Source: Candidatus Gastranaerophilales bacterium (GTDB taxonomy: Bacteria; Cyanobacteriota; Vampirovibrionia; Gastranaerophilales; Gastranaerophilaceae). Taken from it: DNA of 60,136 nt. The position numbers and the translations under genes were made by a program. Location: contig CALVAR010000013.1 in the NCBI GenBank assembly GCA_944325575.1, positions 1 through 60,136 of the forward strand, given 5' to 3'. The notes beneath the pieces were generated by a model. That model was given only the letters and a program-made list of their open reading frames with translations, did no database searches and had not been told where the DNA came from. This document shows, piece after piece, positions 27,031 to 35,278 of the stretch. Position 1 is the first letter of the stretch. Every line of letters begins with the position of its first letter.

Positions 27031-27191
27031 AATAAGCAGATGATGTTTGCTTCGGAGTGACTTAAAATCCTACCCGCCAATGTTATACGGCACGCAGATA
27101 CTTCGTATCTGACTTAGCCTGCCTCTAAAAAATGATAATTAATCATTTTTTAGAGTTCTTGGAACGAAGAAGTAAATATCATCTGCTTATT
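27031..27191 (+). repeat. Family 2 variable-arm hairpin, expanded member (ii)
   Basis: Arms 27031-27053 and 27169-27191 begin AATAAGCAGATGAT and are complementary over about 22 nt with two G-U positions. Inside are GAGTGACTTAAAATCCTACC and GGAACGA, identical to element (i). The centre is enlarged by two extra hairpins: AGATAC-TTC-GTATCT and a 14-bp stem with arm CTCTAAAAAATGAT. The arms share no sequence with those of other members. Confidence 0.85.
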
Positions 27192-27215
27192 TAAATAAAT
27201 CTTTTTACATAATAT

Positions 27216-27785
27216 TTATGAAAGTTTGACGAAAAAGCCGAGAATTACCGCCAGCACAATTAATATCATCGGATTTTTTCTGAATTTTAAGCCCATAAAG
27301 GTAAAGAAAACCAGAAGAATAAAAGCTTTTAAAGATATAAAATCAAGTATTTTATGAGTCTGCATGAATTTATTAAGATGAAAAACAGTATGTGTCATAA
27401 TTTTTAAGCCGGCGACACCTATTAGCGCTACAGCGGCTGGGCGCAATCCGTACATTATATTATTGATTAATGGATTATCAGAATTTTTCTTTAAAAACTT
27501 TGCCAAAAACATAACAATAAAAAATGACGGAATCATAAAGGCGATTGTGACAAAAGCGGAGCCCAGTACTCCTCCGACTTTTACACCGACAAAAGTTGCC
27601 ATATTAATTCCGATCGGACCGGGGGTAAGGTTTGAAATTGCAATCATCTGGGTTATTTCTGATACATCAAACCATTTATATTTATCAACAAGATAATACA
27701 AAAACGGTATTACCGTATAACCGCCGCCTATTGCAACAGCACCTATTTTCATATATTCAAACGCAAGAAGAAATATCTCATTCAT
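27216..27785 (-). CDS. Chromate transporter (ChrA half), C-terminal partner
   Basis: This 189-residue membrane protein has about five or six helices and the family start FEYMKIGAVAIGGGYTVIPFL, plus the NLTPGPIGIN motif near 52. Short CHR proteins come as adjacent pairs that together form the full transporter fold. In anaerobes their physiological substrate is uncertain; chromate is the label of the family. It overlaps the second half gene by 8 bp. Confidence 0.88.
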   Translation of the reverse strand: MNEIFLLAFEYMKIGAVAIGGGYTVIPFLYYLVDKYKWFDVSEITQMIAISNLTPGPIGINMATFVGVKVGGVLGSAFVTIAFMIPSFFIVMFLAKFLKKNSDNPLINNIMYGLRPAAVALIGVAGLKIMTHTVFHLNKFMQTHKILDFISLKAFILLVFFTFMGLKFRKNPMILIVLAVILGFFVKLS

Positions 27786-28392
27786 TATTTATTTCTCCTT
27801 CGTTGTTATTTGTATTTTCATTATTACTGCAGCCGCAGGATTTTGCAGATTTGCTTTTGGGGAAAACAAAATGTCTTAAAAGTCCGAGAATACCTGCAGA
27901 AATTACTATAATAAACGGAGAAATTTTTATCACCGATGTAACAAGCGCTGACACAAAAATAAATGATGTAAATTTATCAAAAATGGAAAACTCCCAAAGC
28001 TCCAGCACAGTAAGCAAAATTAATATGCAGACTGCAATATCCAGAACTTCAAAAATATTTTGAATAAAAGGGTATCCCATTATTGCATTTATAAAAGCAA
28101 AAACAATAACTATTGCAAGATAAGCAGGAAGGCAAACTCCAAACACAGCCGCTAATGCGCCCGCAATGCCTCTGGCTTTATAGCCTGAGAACATAGAAAC
28201 ATTGCCTGCAACAAGCCCAGGAATACATTGGCTCAATGCATAATAATTTGTCACTTCCTCCATTGTACAGATTTTTTCTTTATCTACCATTTCAGCTTTT
28301 AAAAACGGCAAGATTGCATATCCTCCGCCAAAGAGGACAAGTCCTATTTTAAAAAATATCCAGAAGAGTTTTAGTAAACTTATTTTTTTCAT
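27778..28392 (-). CDS. Chromate transporter (ChrA half), N-terminal partner
   Basis: This 204-residue partner has the same motif set as its neighbour: FFKIGLVLFGGGYAILPFL and QCIPGLVAGN. It ends with a polar Ser/Cys/Asn-rich tail (about 180-204). I chose MKKISLLKLFW as the start, 7 bp after the lpxB stop; a 22-residue upstream extension would lie in lpxB. Both halves follow lpxB, an arrangement that looks like convenience and not function. Confidence 0.88.
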   Translation of the reverse strand: MKKISLLKLFWIFFKIGLVLFGGGYAILPFLKAEMVDKEKICTMEEVTNYYALSQCIPGLVAGNVSMFSGYKARGIAGALAAVFGVCLPAYLAIVIVFAFINAIMGYPFIQNIFEVLDIAVCILILLTVLELWEFSIFDKFTSFIFVSALVTSVIKISPFIIVISAGILGLLRHFVFPKSKSAKSCGCSNNENTNNNEGEINNE

Positions 28393-28399
28393 TTTATCG

Positions 28400-29539
28400 T
28401 TAGTTTTGCTGTTGCAATTCTGCTGCAATAATCTGAGCAACCTCTTTTGATGCTTCATGTTTTGACAGAAGTGCTTTTACTTTTGAAAGGTCGTCTATCA
28501 TATTTTGACGATATTGTTCATCATCCAGAATTTTTAGAAGATTCTTTGAAATAACTTTTGGGTTGGAATCTGACATCAGAAGTTCCGGTACAATATCTTT
28601 ATCCATAATTATATTAGGTAAGCATACTCTGTTTATACATCTCACAAGTCTGTATATTAAATATGCAATCCAGGGACCTTTGTAGCTTATTATCATCGGC
28701 GTAGTGTACAATGCAGCTTCGAGTGCTACTGTGCCGGATGCAAGCATCAGTGCATCAGATACGCTTAAAAGTGAATAATTATCATGTTTTACAACTTTTA
28801 TATCCGTTTGTTTCAAATATTTTTTAAATAGTTTGTCGGACAGGCTATCCGCCTGTGCAATCACAAACTGAACATCATTTCTTTTTTCTTTAATAATTTC
28901 TGCCGATTTTAAAAATGTGTCCATAAGATTGTACAATTCAAATTCACGGCTTCCGGGGAAAATAGAAATAAGTTTTTTGTTTTTATCAAGTCCGTATTTT
29001 TCAAAAACCTCATCACGATTTGCAGCAGGCGGCATTTGCGTTATAAGAGGATGTCCGACAAATTGTGCATCTATTCCTTCTTTTTCATACATTTCCTTTT
29101 CAAAAGGAAAAATTGTCATGACCTTTGCAATATTTTTCTTAACGGTTTTGATTCGCCATTTACGAGATGCCCAGATTTGCGGCGGAATATAATAAAAAAC
29201 TTTTATCCCAGCTTTTTTTAAAAATTTTGAAATGTTCAGGTTAAATCCACCGTAGTCAATAAGCAGAACAAGATCCGGTTTATATTGATTTTTAATATAA
29301 TCAACAACTCTTTTTCCGAGTGTAATATGATCCAAAAGGATTTTAGGAGTTAATCCCATTGCTGACATATGAGCCTGAGAGTGATCGACAAAAAGCTTTA
29401 CGCCAAGGTTTTTCAGATTTTCTCCGCCAATAGCCTCGATTTCTATATCAGGTTTTATTTCTCGTAAATGTTCTACAACAAGTGAGGCATGTTTATCGCC
29501 GGATAATTCGCCTGTAATGATAAAAAGTTTTTTACCCAT
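28400..29539 (-). CDS. lpxB: Lipid-A-disaccharide synthase
   Basis: LpxB joins UDP-2,3-diacylglucosamine and lipid X to make the lipid A disaccharide at the inner membrane. The 379 residues start with the diagnostic ITGELSGDKHA. IDYGGFNLNISKFLKK and YYIPPQIWASRKWR follow near 93-127, then SIFPGSREFEL and a C-terminal segment with SGTVALEAAL. It lies 11 bp after lpxI, so substrate supply and use are coupled. Its presence shows an outer membrane with lipid A. Confidence 0.96.
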   Translation of the reverse strand: MGKKLFIITGELSGDKHASLVVEHLREIKPDIEIEAIGGENLKNLGVKLFVDHSQAHMSAMGLTPKILLDHITLGKRVVDYIKNQYKPDLVLLIDYGGFNLNISKFLKKAGIKVFYYIPPQIWASRKWRIKTVKKNIAKVMTIFPFEKEMYEKEGIDAQFVGHPLITQMPPAANRDEVFEKYGLDKNKKLISIFPGSREFELYNLMDTFLKSAEIIKEKRNDVQFVIAQADSLSDKLFKKYLKQTDIKVVKHDNYSLLSVSDALMLASGTVALEAALYTTPMIISYKGPWIAYLIYRLVRCINRVCLPNIIMDKDIVPELLMSDSNPKVISKNLLKILDDEQYRQNMIDDLSKVKALLSKHEASKEVAQIIAAELQQQN

Positions 29540-29550
29540 AAGCCTGTCGC

Positions 29551-30366
29551 CTATATAGCCATTACAATAATGCCTTTTTTGTTGGCAAAATCAATAACCT
29601 TTTTCTGGTCTACAATAATTGTTTCATTAGCTTCAATAGCAAGAATTTTTGCACCGAATCTGTTCATTGTTTTTAATGTATTAAGTCCGATAGCGGGAAT
29701 ATCAAAACGTTTGTCCTGAGTAGGTTTGCTTACTTTTACGACAGTAATGCCTTTGCCGCCCAGTTTGCAGCCTCTTTCGATACATTTATCAGTACCTTCG
29801 ATAGCCTCTACTGCCATTATCATTTTATTTTTTATAACTACTGACTGACCGACATCCAGTTTGCCCATTTCTTTTGCAAGCCAGTATCCGTATTCAACAT
29901 CCAGAGCCTGATCTTCATCAGGTTCATGTATACCGAGAACACCGGGAGGCGCCATTAGATTCTTGATAAAAATCGTTTGATCCAGAACGGTTATGCCCAT
30001 TTGTTCCAATTGATCGACAATAATCAGCATAACAGCGTCATCATTGAGTCTTTGAGCTTCTTTCATAAGGCGTATTGCTTCCATGTCCAATTTTGGACGT
30101 CTCAGCAAAAGTCCTTTATGAACTTTGCCTATAAAAGTAACCTGTGTAACTTTTTCATCAATAAGAGTTTGTTTAATCTTCAAAACTTCGCCAGGACCAA
30201 AGTTATAAACTTTAGAACAGAATTTTTTCAATCTGTTTCTGTTATCAGAGGACAATGAAATAGCTACAACATCAAATCCGTTTTTCTGTGCAGCTTCTGC
30301 CATTGCAACAGGAAGTTCTCCGTCGCCTGCAATTAAACACTGTTTTTTATCTAATACAATAGACAA
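29551..30366 (-). CDS. lpxI: UDP-2,3-diacylglucosamine pyrophosphatase LpxI
   Basis: LpxI hydrolyses UDP-2,3-diacylglucosamine to lipid X and UMP. It replaces the unrelated LpxH in alphaproteobacteria and some other phyla. The 271 residues include LIAGDGELPVAMAEAA, TFIGKVHKGLL, DDAVMLIIVD and a C-terminal KRFDIPAIGLNTLKTM, consistent with the family. The TTG start is chosen because AGGAGAGG lies 6 nt upstream; an ATG 24 codons earlier has no such site. It shares a divergent region with the recombinase. Confidence 0.92.
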   Translation of the reverse strand: MSIVLDKKQCLIAGDGELPVAMAEAAQKNGFDVVAISLSSDNRNRLKKFCSKVYNFGPGEVLKIKQTLIDEKVTQVTFIGKVHKGLLLRRPKLDMEAIRLMKEAQRLNDDAVMLIIVDQLEQMGITVLDQTIFIKNLMAPPGVLGIHEPDEDQALDVEYGYWLAKEMGKLDVGQSVVIKNKMIMAVEAIEGTDKCIERGCKLGGKGITVVKVSKPTQDKRFDIPAIGLNTLKTMNRFGAKILAIEANETIIVDQKKVIDFANKKGIIVMAI

Positions 30367-30410
30367 TTTCCTCTCCTTTTTTATTGTCGTCTGACCCAGT
30401 TGGTAACTCA

Positions 30411-30438
30411 ATAATACAATATCCAGTTTATTTTTCAA
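30411..30438 (-). promoter_or_regulatory. Promoter of lpxI-lpxB
   Basis: On the minus strand TTGAAA (30438-30433), a 16-nt spacer and TATTAT (30416-30411) lie about 45 nt upstream of the lpxI TTG. Confidence 0.5.
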
Positions 30439-30475
30439 ATAATTAACAAATTTTATTTTTAATAAAGTTATATTG

Positions 30476-30481
30476 TATAAT
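30476..30481 (+). promoter_or_regulatory. -10 box of the recombinase gene; leaderless start
   Basis: TATAAT ends 6 nt before the ATG at 30488, which would place transcription start at or next to the first base of the codon. No ribosome binding site is present. The -35 is weak. Confidence 0.5.
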
Positions 30482-30487
30482 TTGTAT

Positions 30488-31402
30488 ATGGCATTAAGTG
30501 AACTTACAAAAAGTTATTTAAGAGATTTTTTAGTTTATCTTGAAGTTGAAAAAAACTTTTCAAAACATACGATCAGAGCTTATCATTCCGATATTTTGAG
30601 TTTTTTGCTCTGGCTAGATGCCACACCGATAGAAGAAACTAATCATACAAAACTAAAAGATTATCTTGTATTTATTCAGAGGTTTAATTATTCCAAAACC
30701 ACACTGTCAAGAAAAATTGCTGCAATAAGAACATTCTACAGATTTTTATACAGAGAAAGAATAATCGAAATAAATCCGGCAGACAGTGTCCATGCACCTA
30801 AAAAAAGTAAAAATCTTCCCAAATTTCTATCAACTCAGGAAATTGAACAAATACTAAACAATATAAAAATAGAAACTCCTGCAGGCTATAGAAACAGAGT
30901 TATTCTGGAGCTTTTATATGCCACCGGAATGAGAATTTCCGAGCTGAGCAATTTAAATTTTGGAAGCTTGAATCTGGAAGAAAATGAAATTACCGTAATG
31001 GGTAAAGGGGCAAAAGAACGAATTGTGCTTGTTTCCTCCCGTGCAAAAGAGTTTTTGGAAAAGTACATAAAAAATGTTAGATATATGGTGCCGGAAGAAC
31101 CGTGTGACTTAACTGAAACAGAAGATGCTCCCGTGTTTATAAATAAAACCGGCTACCGGCTGCAGCCGCAATCTGTTAGAACGGCACTGAATGATATTGT
31201 AAAAAAAATAGAACTGCCGAAAAAAGTTACACCGCACGTATTCAGACACAGCTTTGCAACAAAGCTGCTGGAAAACGGTGCAGACTTAAGGGTAGTACAG
31301 GAACTTTTGGGGCATGCATCAATATCAAACACTCAAATTTATACTCATGTCTCGACAGAAAGACTAAAAGAGGTGTATGATAAAAGTCATCCGAGGGCAT
31401 AA
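30488..31402 (+). CDS. Tyrosine recombinase XerC/XerD-type
   Basis: Xer recombinases resolve chromosome dimers at dif. The 304 residues have an N-terminal SAM-like core-binding domain (about 5-90; YLEVEKNFSKHTIRAYHSDI) and a catalytic domain. Catalytic residues are visible: Arg in YATGMRISEL, a Lys in MGKGAKERIV, HVFRHSFATKLL (His and Arg), LLGHASISNTQIYTH (His) and the Tyr in the last motif. It is not linked to phage or integron genes, so a housekeeping role is likely. Whether it is XerC or XerD cannot be settled here. Start ATG 30488 appears leaderless. Confidence 0.9.
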   Translation: MALSELTKSYLRDFLVYLEVEKNFSKHTIRAYHSDILSFLLWLDATPIEETNHTKLKDYLVFIQRFNYSKTTLSRKIAAIRTFYRFLYRERIIEINPADSVHAPKKSKNLPKFLSTQEIEQILNNIKIETPAGYRNRVILELLYATGMRISELSNLNFGSLNLEENEITVMGKGAKERIVLVSSRAKEFLEKYIKNVRYMVPEEPCDLTETEDAPVFINKTGYRLQPQSVRTALNDIVKKIELPKKVTPHVFRHSFATKLLENGADLRVVQELLGHASISNTQIYTHVSTERLKEVYDKSHPRA

Positions 31403-31464
31403 GCAACGGGCTTTTTACAAACAGCTGATTCAAAAACACTAGTTTATACAAAGGAGATATTAAT

Positions 31465-32508
31465 ATGTACGATTTTATTACCATTGGCAGTGCGACAATA
31501 GATGCATTTGTAGAGAGTGAAGCAGCTGATATTGTTTCTGTAAGTACAAAAAAAACAAGCACTGAATTTATGGCTTTTCCTTACGGAGCAAAGGTAGAAA
31601 TTGACAGCTTTAGAACTGCTGTAGGCGGAGGCGGGATAAATGCTGCAGCCAATCTTGCAAATCTCGGATTTAAAACAAGTGCAATCTTTAAAATCGGTGA
31701 AGATTTCCAAGGCAAAAATATAATGCACAAGGTTAAAAATGCAGGAGTTGATACTGACAATGTAATAATAAGCAAAGATGAAACATCAGGCTTTTCTATT
31801 ATTCTTTTAAGTTTTGAAGGCAACAGAACCGTTCTTGCTCACAGAGGTACAAACGGAACAATAAAAGAGAATGAAATAAATTACGATGCAATAAAAAATG
31901 CAAAATGGCTTTATATTGCACCGTTAAATGGCAATTCCGGCGCAGTTCTTGATAAAATTGCACATTTTGCTGAAGAGAATAATACAAATGTAATCATAAA
32001 CCCCGGCAGCTCCAGTCTGAAAAAAGGTTTAAAATACTTTGAAAAAATTCTTTCTACAGCGGAAGTTGTTGTTATGAATAAAGAAGAAGCTTCTCTTGTT
32101 ACAAAAATCGAGGTGCGTCCTGATACAAAAACGGAATGTTTCTCAGCAGAGGCTATACATCCTGATATTAAAGCAATGCTGGATAAACTAAAATCTACGG
32201 AAGCAAAAGTTGTGATAATAACTGACGGAAAACACGGTGTGTATGCTTATGACGGCAAAAAATATTATAAATGTCCTGAATTCCCTGCAAAAGTTGTAAG
32301 TACACTGGGCGCAGGTGATGCCCTTTCTTCAACATTTGCAGCTGCATTGGAACATACAAACTGGAATATTGAAAAATCTTTGATGATGGCTTCTGTTAAC
32401 GCAGCATCCGTGGTATCCAATTTCGGTGCACAGGAAGGATTTTTAAGCTTTGAAGAAATAGAAGAAAGACTAAAACAGGCTCCGGCATTCAGGGTAGAAA
32501 TTATTTAA
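31465..32508 (+). CDS. PfkB-family carbohydrate kinase
   Basis: This family phosphorylates sugars or nucleosides with ATP. The 347 residues show the N-terminal signature near GGGGINAAANLANLGFKTS (about 53) and the C-terminal ATP site STLGAGDALSSTFAAAL with catalytic Asp (about 285). An internal insertion (VRPDTKTECFSAEAIHPDIK) is unusual for ribokinase-length members. The substrate cannot be told from sequence; ribokinase, adenosine kinase or 2-keto-sugar kinase are possible. AAGGAG precedes the ATG. Confidence 0.85.
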   Translation: MYDFITIGSATIDAFVESEAADIVSVSTKKTSTEFMAFPYGAKVEIDSFRTAVGGGGINAAANLANLGFKTSAIFKIGEDFQGKNIMHKVKNAGVDTDNVIISKDETSGFSIILLSFEGNRTVLAHRGTNGTIKENEINYDAIKNAKWLYIAPLNGNSGAVLDKIAHFAEENNTNVIINPGSSSLKKGLKYFEKILSTAEVVVMNKEEASLVTKIEVRPDTKTECFSAEAIHPDIKAMLDKLKSTEAKVVIITDGKHGVYAYDGKKYYKCPEFPAKVVSTLGAGDALSSTFAAALEHTNWNIEKSLMMASVNAASVVSNFGAQEGFLSFEEIEERLKQAPAFRVEII

Positions 32509-32891
32509 ATACGGACATCATATCTTGTCGAATTGTTGTTGGTATTAGGATTATTGTTAAAAGAATCAACAAAATCTAATGCCATATCTGTATTGTCTTT
32601 TATTCTGTCCAAATCATACTTATGCGGTTTTGAAATATATTTTTCAAACCATTCTTCAAATGCGGTTACATATTTTTTTATTGTTTCCGGTTTAGGTGCT
32701 TTGAGGGCTTTTAGAGAGGCGCCAAGTCTTTGTTCCTGCATTCTTTTATAATCTTCGTCAGAGATTTCTTTACCTCGTTTTTCCGGCGGGACACTGTCAT
32801 TATCAGCATAACAAATTCTTGAAGTTCTTCCCGGTATATCTGATTGTTTCTGAATAGCAGGAATATACACATAATTTGCACTAATAGTCAT
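32505..32891 (-). CDS. Hypothetical protein, lineage-restricted
   Basis: The 128-residue soluble protein has no signal peptide or membrane segment. It starts MTISANYVYIPAIQKQ, has a charged central helix region (about 45-75, DEDYKRMQEQRLGASLKAL), an aromatic stretch FEEWFEKYISKPHKYD and an Asn-rich tail (NNNPNTNNNSTRYDVRI). Its last 4 bp overlap the convergent kinase gene. I do not recognise a family. It is probably a real gene because it fills the gap and has coherent composition. Confidence 0.5.
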   Translation of the reverse strand: MTISANYVYIPAIQKQSDIPGRTSRICYADNDSVPPEKRGKEISDEDYKRMQEQRLGASLKALKAPKPETIKKYVTAFEEWFEKYISKPHKYDLDRIKDNTDMALDFVDSFNNNPNTNNNSTRYDVRI

Positions 32892-33058
32892 AAAAATAAA
32901 ACCTTCATTTACCTATATATATAATAAAAATTTTTTATTAAAAATGTTGCTTGTAATTAAAAAAATGTAAATAAATTTTAATATTTTTATGAAAACTAGC
33001 AAAAGTTTTTTATTTTGTATATTTCTAAATTGTCAATAAAAAAATAAGGAATAAGTAA

Positions 33059-33604
33059 ATGAAAATAAACAGCACATCTCCGTCTTTTGGAAAAACACAC
33101 ATAAATTCGTCTCAAATGAACGCAAACCAAAATAGAATGACAGACTTTCTGTTAAATAAAATAAATTATTGTGATGAATACCAACAGGCAGATGAAAATA
33201 ATGTAGATTTATTTATAATGCCTGACGGCAAAAAAGCAATTAATGTATATTGCGTTGATATTGGCAGTCAGCAGATTATAAAAGATAACAAAAATAAAGA
33301 ATTAAAATATACTTTTGATTTGGAATCAACAATGTCTGCTTTTTATAAACAAATGAATTCACTCTTGCAAGCATTAAAAAACGTAAATAATAACCAGATA
33401 AAAAGACCCGAAGCAAAAGATAATTTGATAGTAAATGCTTTGACCGATGTTGCTTTTCTGCGTCCCGGCCTGTATGAAGATCTGCCGGAAGCAACCGACA
33501 GTTATATTACATATTATGGACTTGAGAAAGATGATGCATATAAAACATCAGCTGATATTTTTATAAATTTGTATGATAAGACAAATACAAACGATGATTT
33601 TTAA
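33059..33604 (+). CDS. Hypothetical protein with N-terminal PSFG motif
   Basis: The 181 residues begin MKINSTSPSFGKTHINSS. The short PSFG element resembles SFK motifs in other orphan proteins here (35279, 54336). The rest is soluble: FLLNKINYCDEYQQADENNVDLF, a beta-rich centre and a helix with LESTMSAFYKQMNSLLQALK. There is no known domain. The stop codon abuts the stop of convergent lptA, and both lie in one 22-bp palindrome (33594-33615). An AAGGAATAAGTAA leader gives a plausible ribosome binding site. Confidence 0.6.
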   Translation: MKINSTSPSFGKTHINSSQMNANQNRMTDFLLNKINYCDEYQQADENNVDLFIMPDGKKAINVYCVDIGSQQIIKDNKNKELKYTFDLESTMSAFYKQMNSLLQALKNVNNNQIKRPEAKDNLIVNALTDVAFLRPGLYEDLPEATDSYITYYGLEKDDAYKTSADIFINLYDKTNTNDDF

Positions 33605-33615
33605 TTAAAAATCAT
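33594..33615. terminator. Perfect palindrome shared by two convergent stop codons
   Basis: A 22-bp perfect palindrome with half-site ATGATTTTTAA contains the stop codons of both convergent genes, which directly abut at 33604/33605. It encodes the C-terminal NDDF on one strand and NDF on the other. It could fold in either mRNA and may act as a two-way terminator. Confidence 0.55.
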
Positions 33616-34579
33616 TCTTTTTATTGTTTTGTACATTTCTTATAACAGTTTTTACATTTCCTTCGGCAAAGAAGTTCTTAGGGTTTATGTACATTTTTAT
33701 CCTGTCAGCTTCAATTGATCTCATTTGTTCTGTTATTGTGGAACGTCCCAAAAATACAATTTCATTTGGTTTATTCGTTTTTGGATCAGGATATACAGTT
33801 GCTTTAGGTCCTTTTGCATCATAGTCCTTATAAACAACATGTACTTTTCCTGAAGCCTGTATTATATTAGTTGCTTTATAATACTCCTGCCTGTCTGACC
33901 ATACATTAATTCTTGTACCGTCCATATCTACATTACTGTGTGCAGAACCTAATCCGTATGCGACTTCTGCCACTGCATCATAAATAAATTTGTCTGCTGT
34001 AATAACACTGTCTTTTTGTTTAAGCCTTCCGTTACCTGTAAGCGTAATTTTTTGGAGATCGCCGTTTTTATTAAGATTGGCAACAGCAGAATTTGAATAT
34101 GTTTCAACATCTTTATAATAGATAATAACATTGCCGTTTGCTGTTAAAGTTTTTGTATTTGTATCATATTCTTGAACATCGGCAGTGATAATTACCGTAG
34201 GCTTTTGTGCGTTTGTCTCCGTTACCGTAGTCTGGGTATTACCTTCTGCCTTAATTTTTTTGTTTAAAAGAGACATTTTTAATATATTGGCTTTTATCTC
34301 ATTTTTCTTATCGGACTTAACCTGTACAACATACGGCTGATCATACATTACAGCATCCGTAAGCTGTTTTGATTTTGGGTCAATAAACACTTCTGCTCTT
34401 GGTGCGGTAGCTTTTATATCATCCATTTTTACTTTTACATTGCCCTCAAATTTTGCTTTGTTTTCTTCCATTTTGAAGGTCTGTTTGTCCGATTCAATGG
34501 ATAAATCAGCCGCAAGAGCAATGCCTGCAGCCATTATAACCATAGATATCAATAACAAGAATTTAAATCTTTTCATCAA
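33605..34579 (-). CDS. lptA: LptA/OstA-family periplasmic LPS transport protein
   Basis: LptA-type proteins bridge the periplasm and carry LPS to the outer membrane. The 324 residues have a signal peptide (MMKRFKFLLLISMVIMAAGI to about 24) followed by repeated OstA beta units: KMEENKAKFEGNVKVKMDD, then EYDTNTKTLTANGNVIIYY, later TNIIQASGKVHVVYKDYDA and NPKNFFAEGNVKTVIRN. It is longer than Escherichia coli LptA (about 185), so it has extra OstA repeats. It overlaps the LptC-like gene by 17 bp and ends in the shared palindrome. Confidence 0.85.
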   Translation of the reverse strand: MMKRFKFLLLISMVIMAAGIALAADLSIESDKQTFKMEENKAKFEGNVKVKMDDIKATAPRAEVFIDPKSKQLTDAVMYDQPYVVQVKSDKKNEIKANILKMSLLNKKIKAEGNTQTTVTETNAQKPTVIITADVQEYDTNTKTLTANGNVIIYYKDVETYSNSAVANLNKNGDLQKITLTGNGRLKQKDSVITADKFIYDAVAEVAYGLGSAHSNVDMDGTRINVWSDRQEYYKATNIIQASGKVHVVYKDYDAKGPKATVYPDPKTNKPNEIVFLGRSTITEQMRSIEADRIKMYINPKNFFAEGNVKTVIRNVQNNKKNDF

Positions 34580-35144
34580 AATTTCCTTTACTGTATAGTT
34601 CGGTTCTGGATCGTCCTTTTATTCTTATGGTCGTCATTTTATTTCCAAGTACAGCTTCATTACTGTATGTTTTGACTTCACCTTTTTTTCTTATTACAAC
34701 ATTACCCTGTGCCGTAATATCTTTGTCATTTCCCTGCCATACGAATCTGTCTGCTCGCACATCAGTTCCGTCTTTATAAATAAAATATGTATCGTCATAA
34801 AGTACAACTTTTTTTGTATCTTCGCTGAAAGTTCCCTTTGTTGACTCCATACTCAGCACAACTTGATCATTGTCATAGAAATTGCCTATAACATTATACA
34901 ATATGGCAACCTTATTTTGATTGTCATAATATCCGGATTCAGCATATAATTCCCAGTATTTTTTATCCTCTTTGGTTTCTGTAATTATGAGATTTTGTAT
35001 ATTAAGTTCCTGTTTTTGTCCGGCGTCTTTTAAAAGTTCTTTTTTAAAATTTTTAGTAATAACGCCTGCTGCTATAAACGCCCAGGTGCAACCTATAGCA
35101 ATTGTTAAAAGTATAACTATATAAGCTATTTTTCGTTTGGACAT
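34563..35144 (-). CDS. lptC: LptC-like LPS export protein
   Basis: The 193 residues have one N-terminal membrane helix (about 7-28, AYIVILLTIAIGCTWAFIAA) and a periplasmic OstA-like beta domain: WELYAESGYYDNQNKVAILYNV is a typical LptC strand pair, then GTFSEDTKKVVLYDD and DITAQGNVVIRKKG. LptC links the inner-membrane ABC transporter to LptA. The overlap with lptA supports this. The ABC part (LptB/F/G) is not in the window. Confidence 0.85.
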   Translation of the reverse strand: MSKRKIAYIVILLTIAIGCTWAFIAAGVITKNFKKELLKDAGQKQELNIQNLIITETKEDKKYWELYAESGYYDNQNKVAILYNVIGNFYDNDQVVLSMESTKGTFSEDTKKVVLYDDTYFIYKDGTDVRADRFVWQGNDKDITAQGNVVIRKKGEVKTYSNEAVLGNKMTTIRIKGRSRTELYSKGNFDEKI

Positions 35145-35278
35145 GCGATAATTTTAACACGAAATTATATGGATGTAACAAAATATTTCATTTTATAAAA
35201 ATTATTTTTAAGTGATGACAAATTTTTTTGTTTATGGATTTAATAAATATTACGAGATTACAAAAAAAGCCGAAAGAT

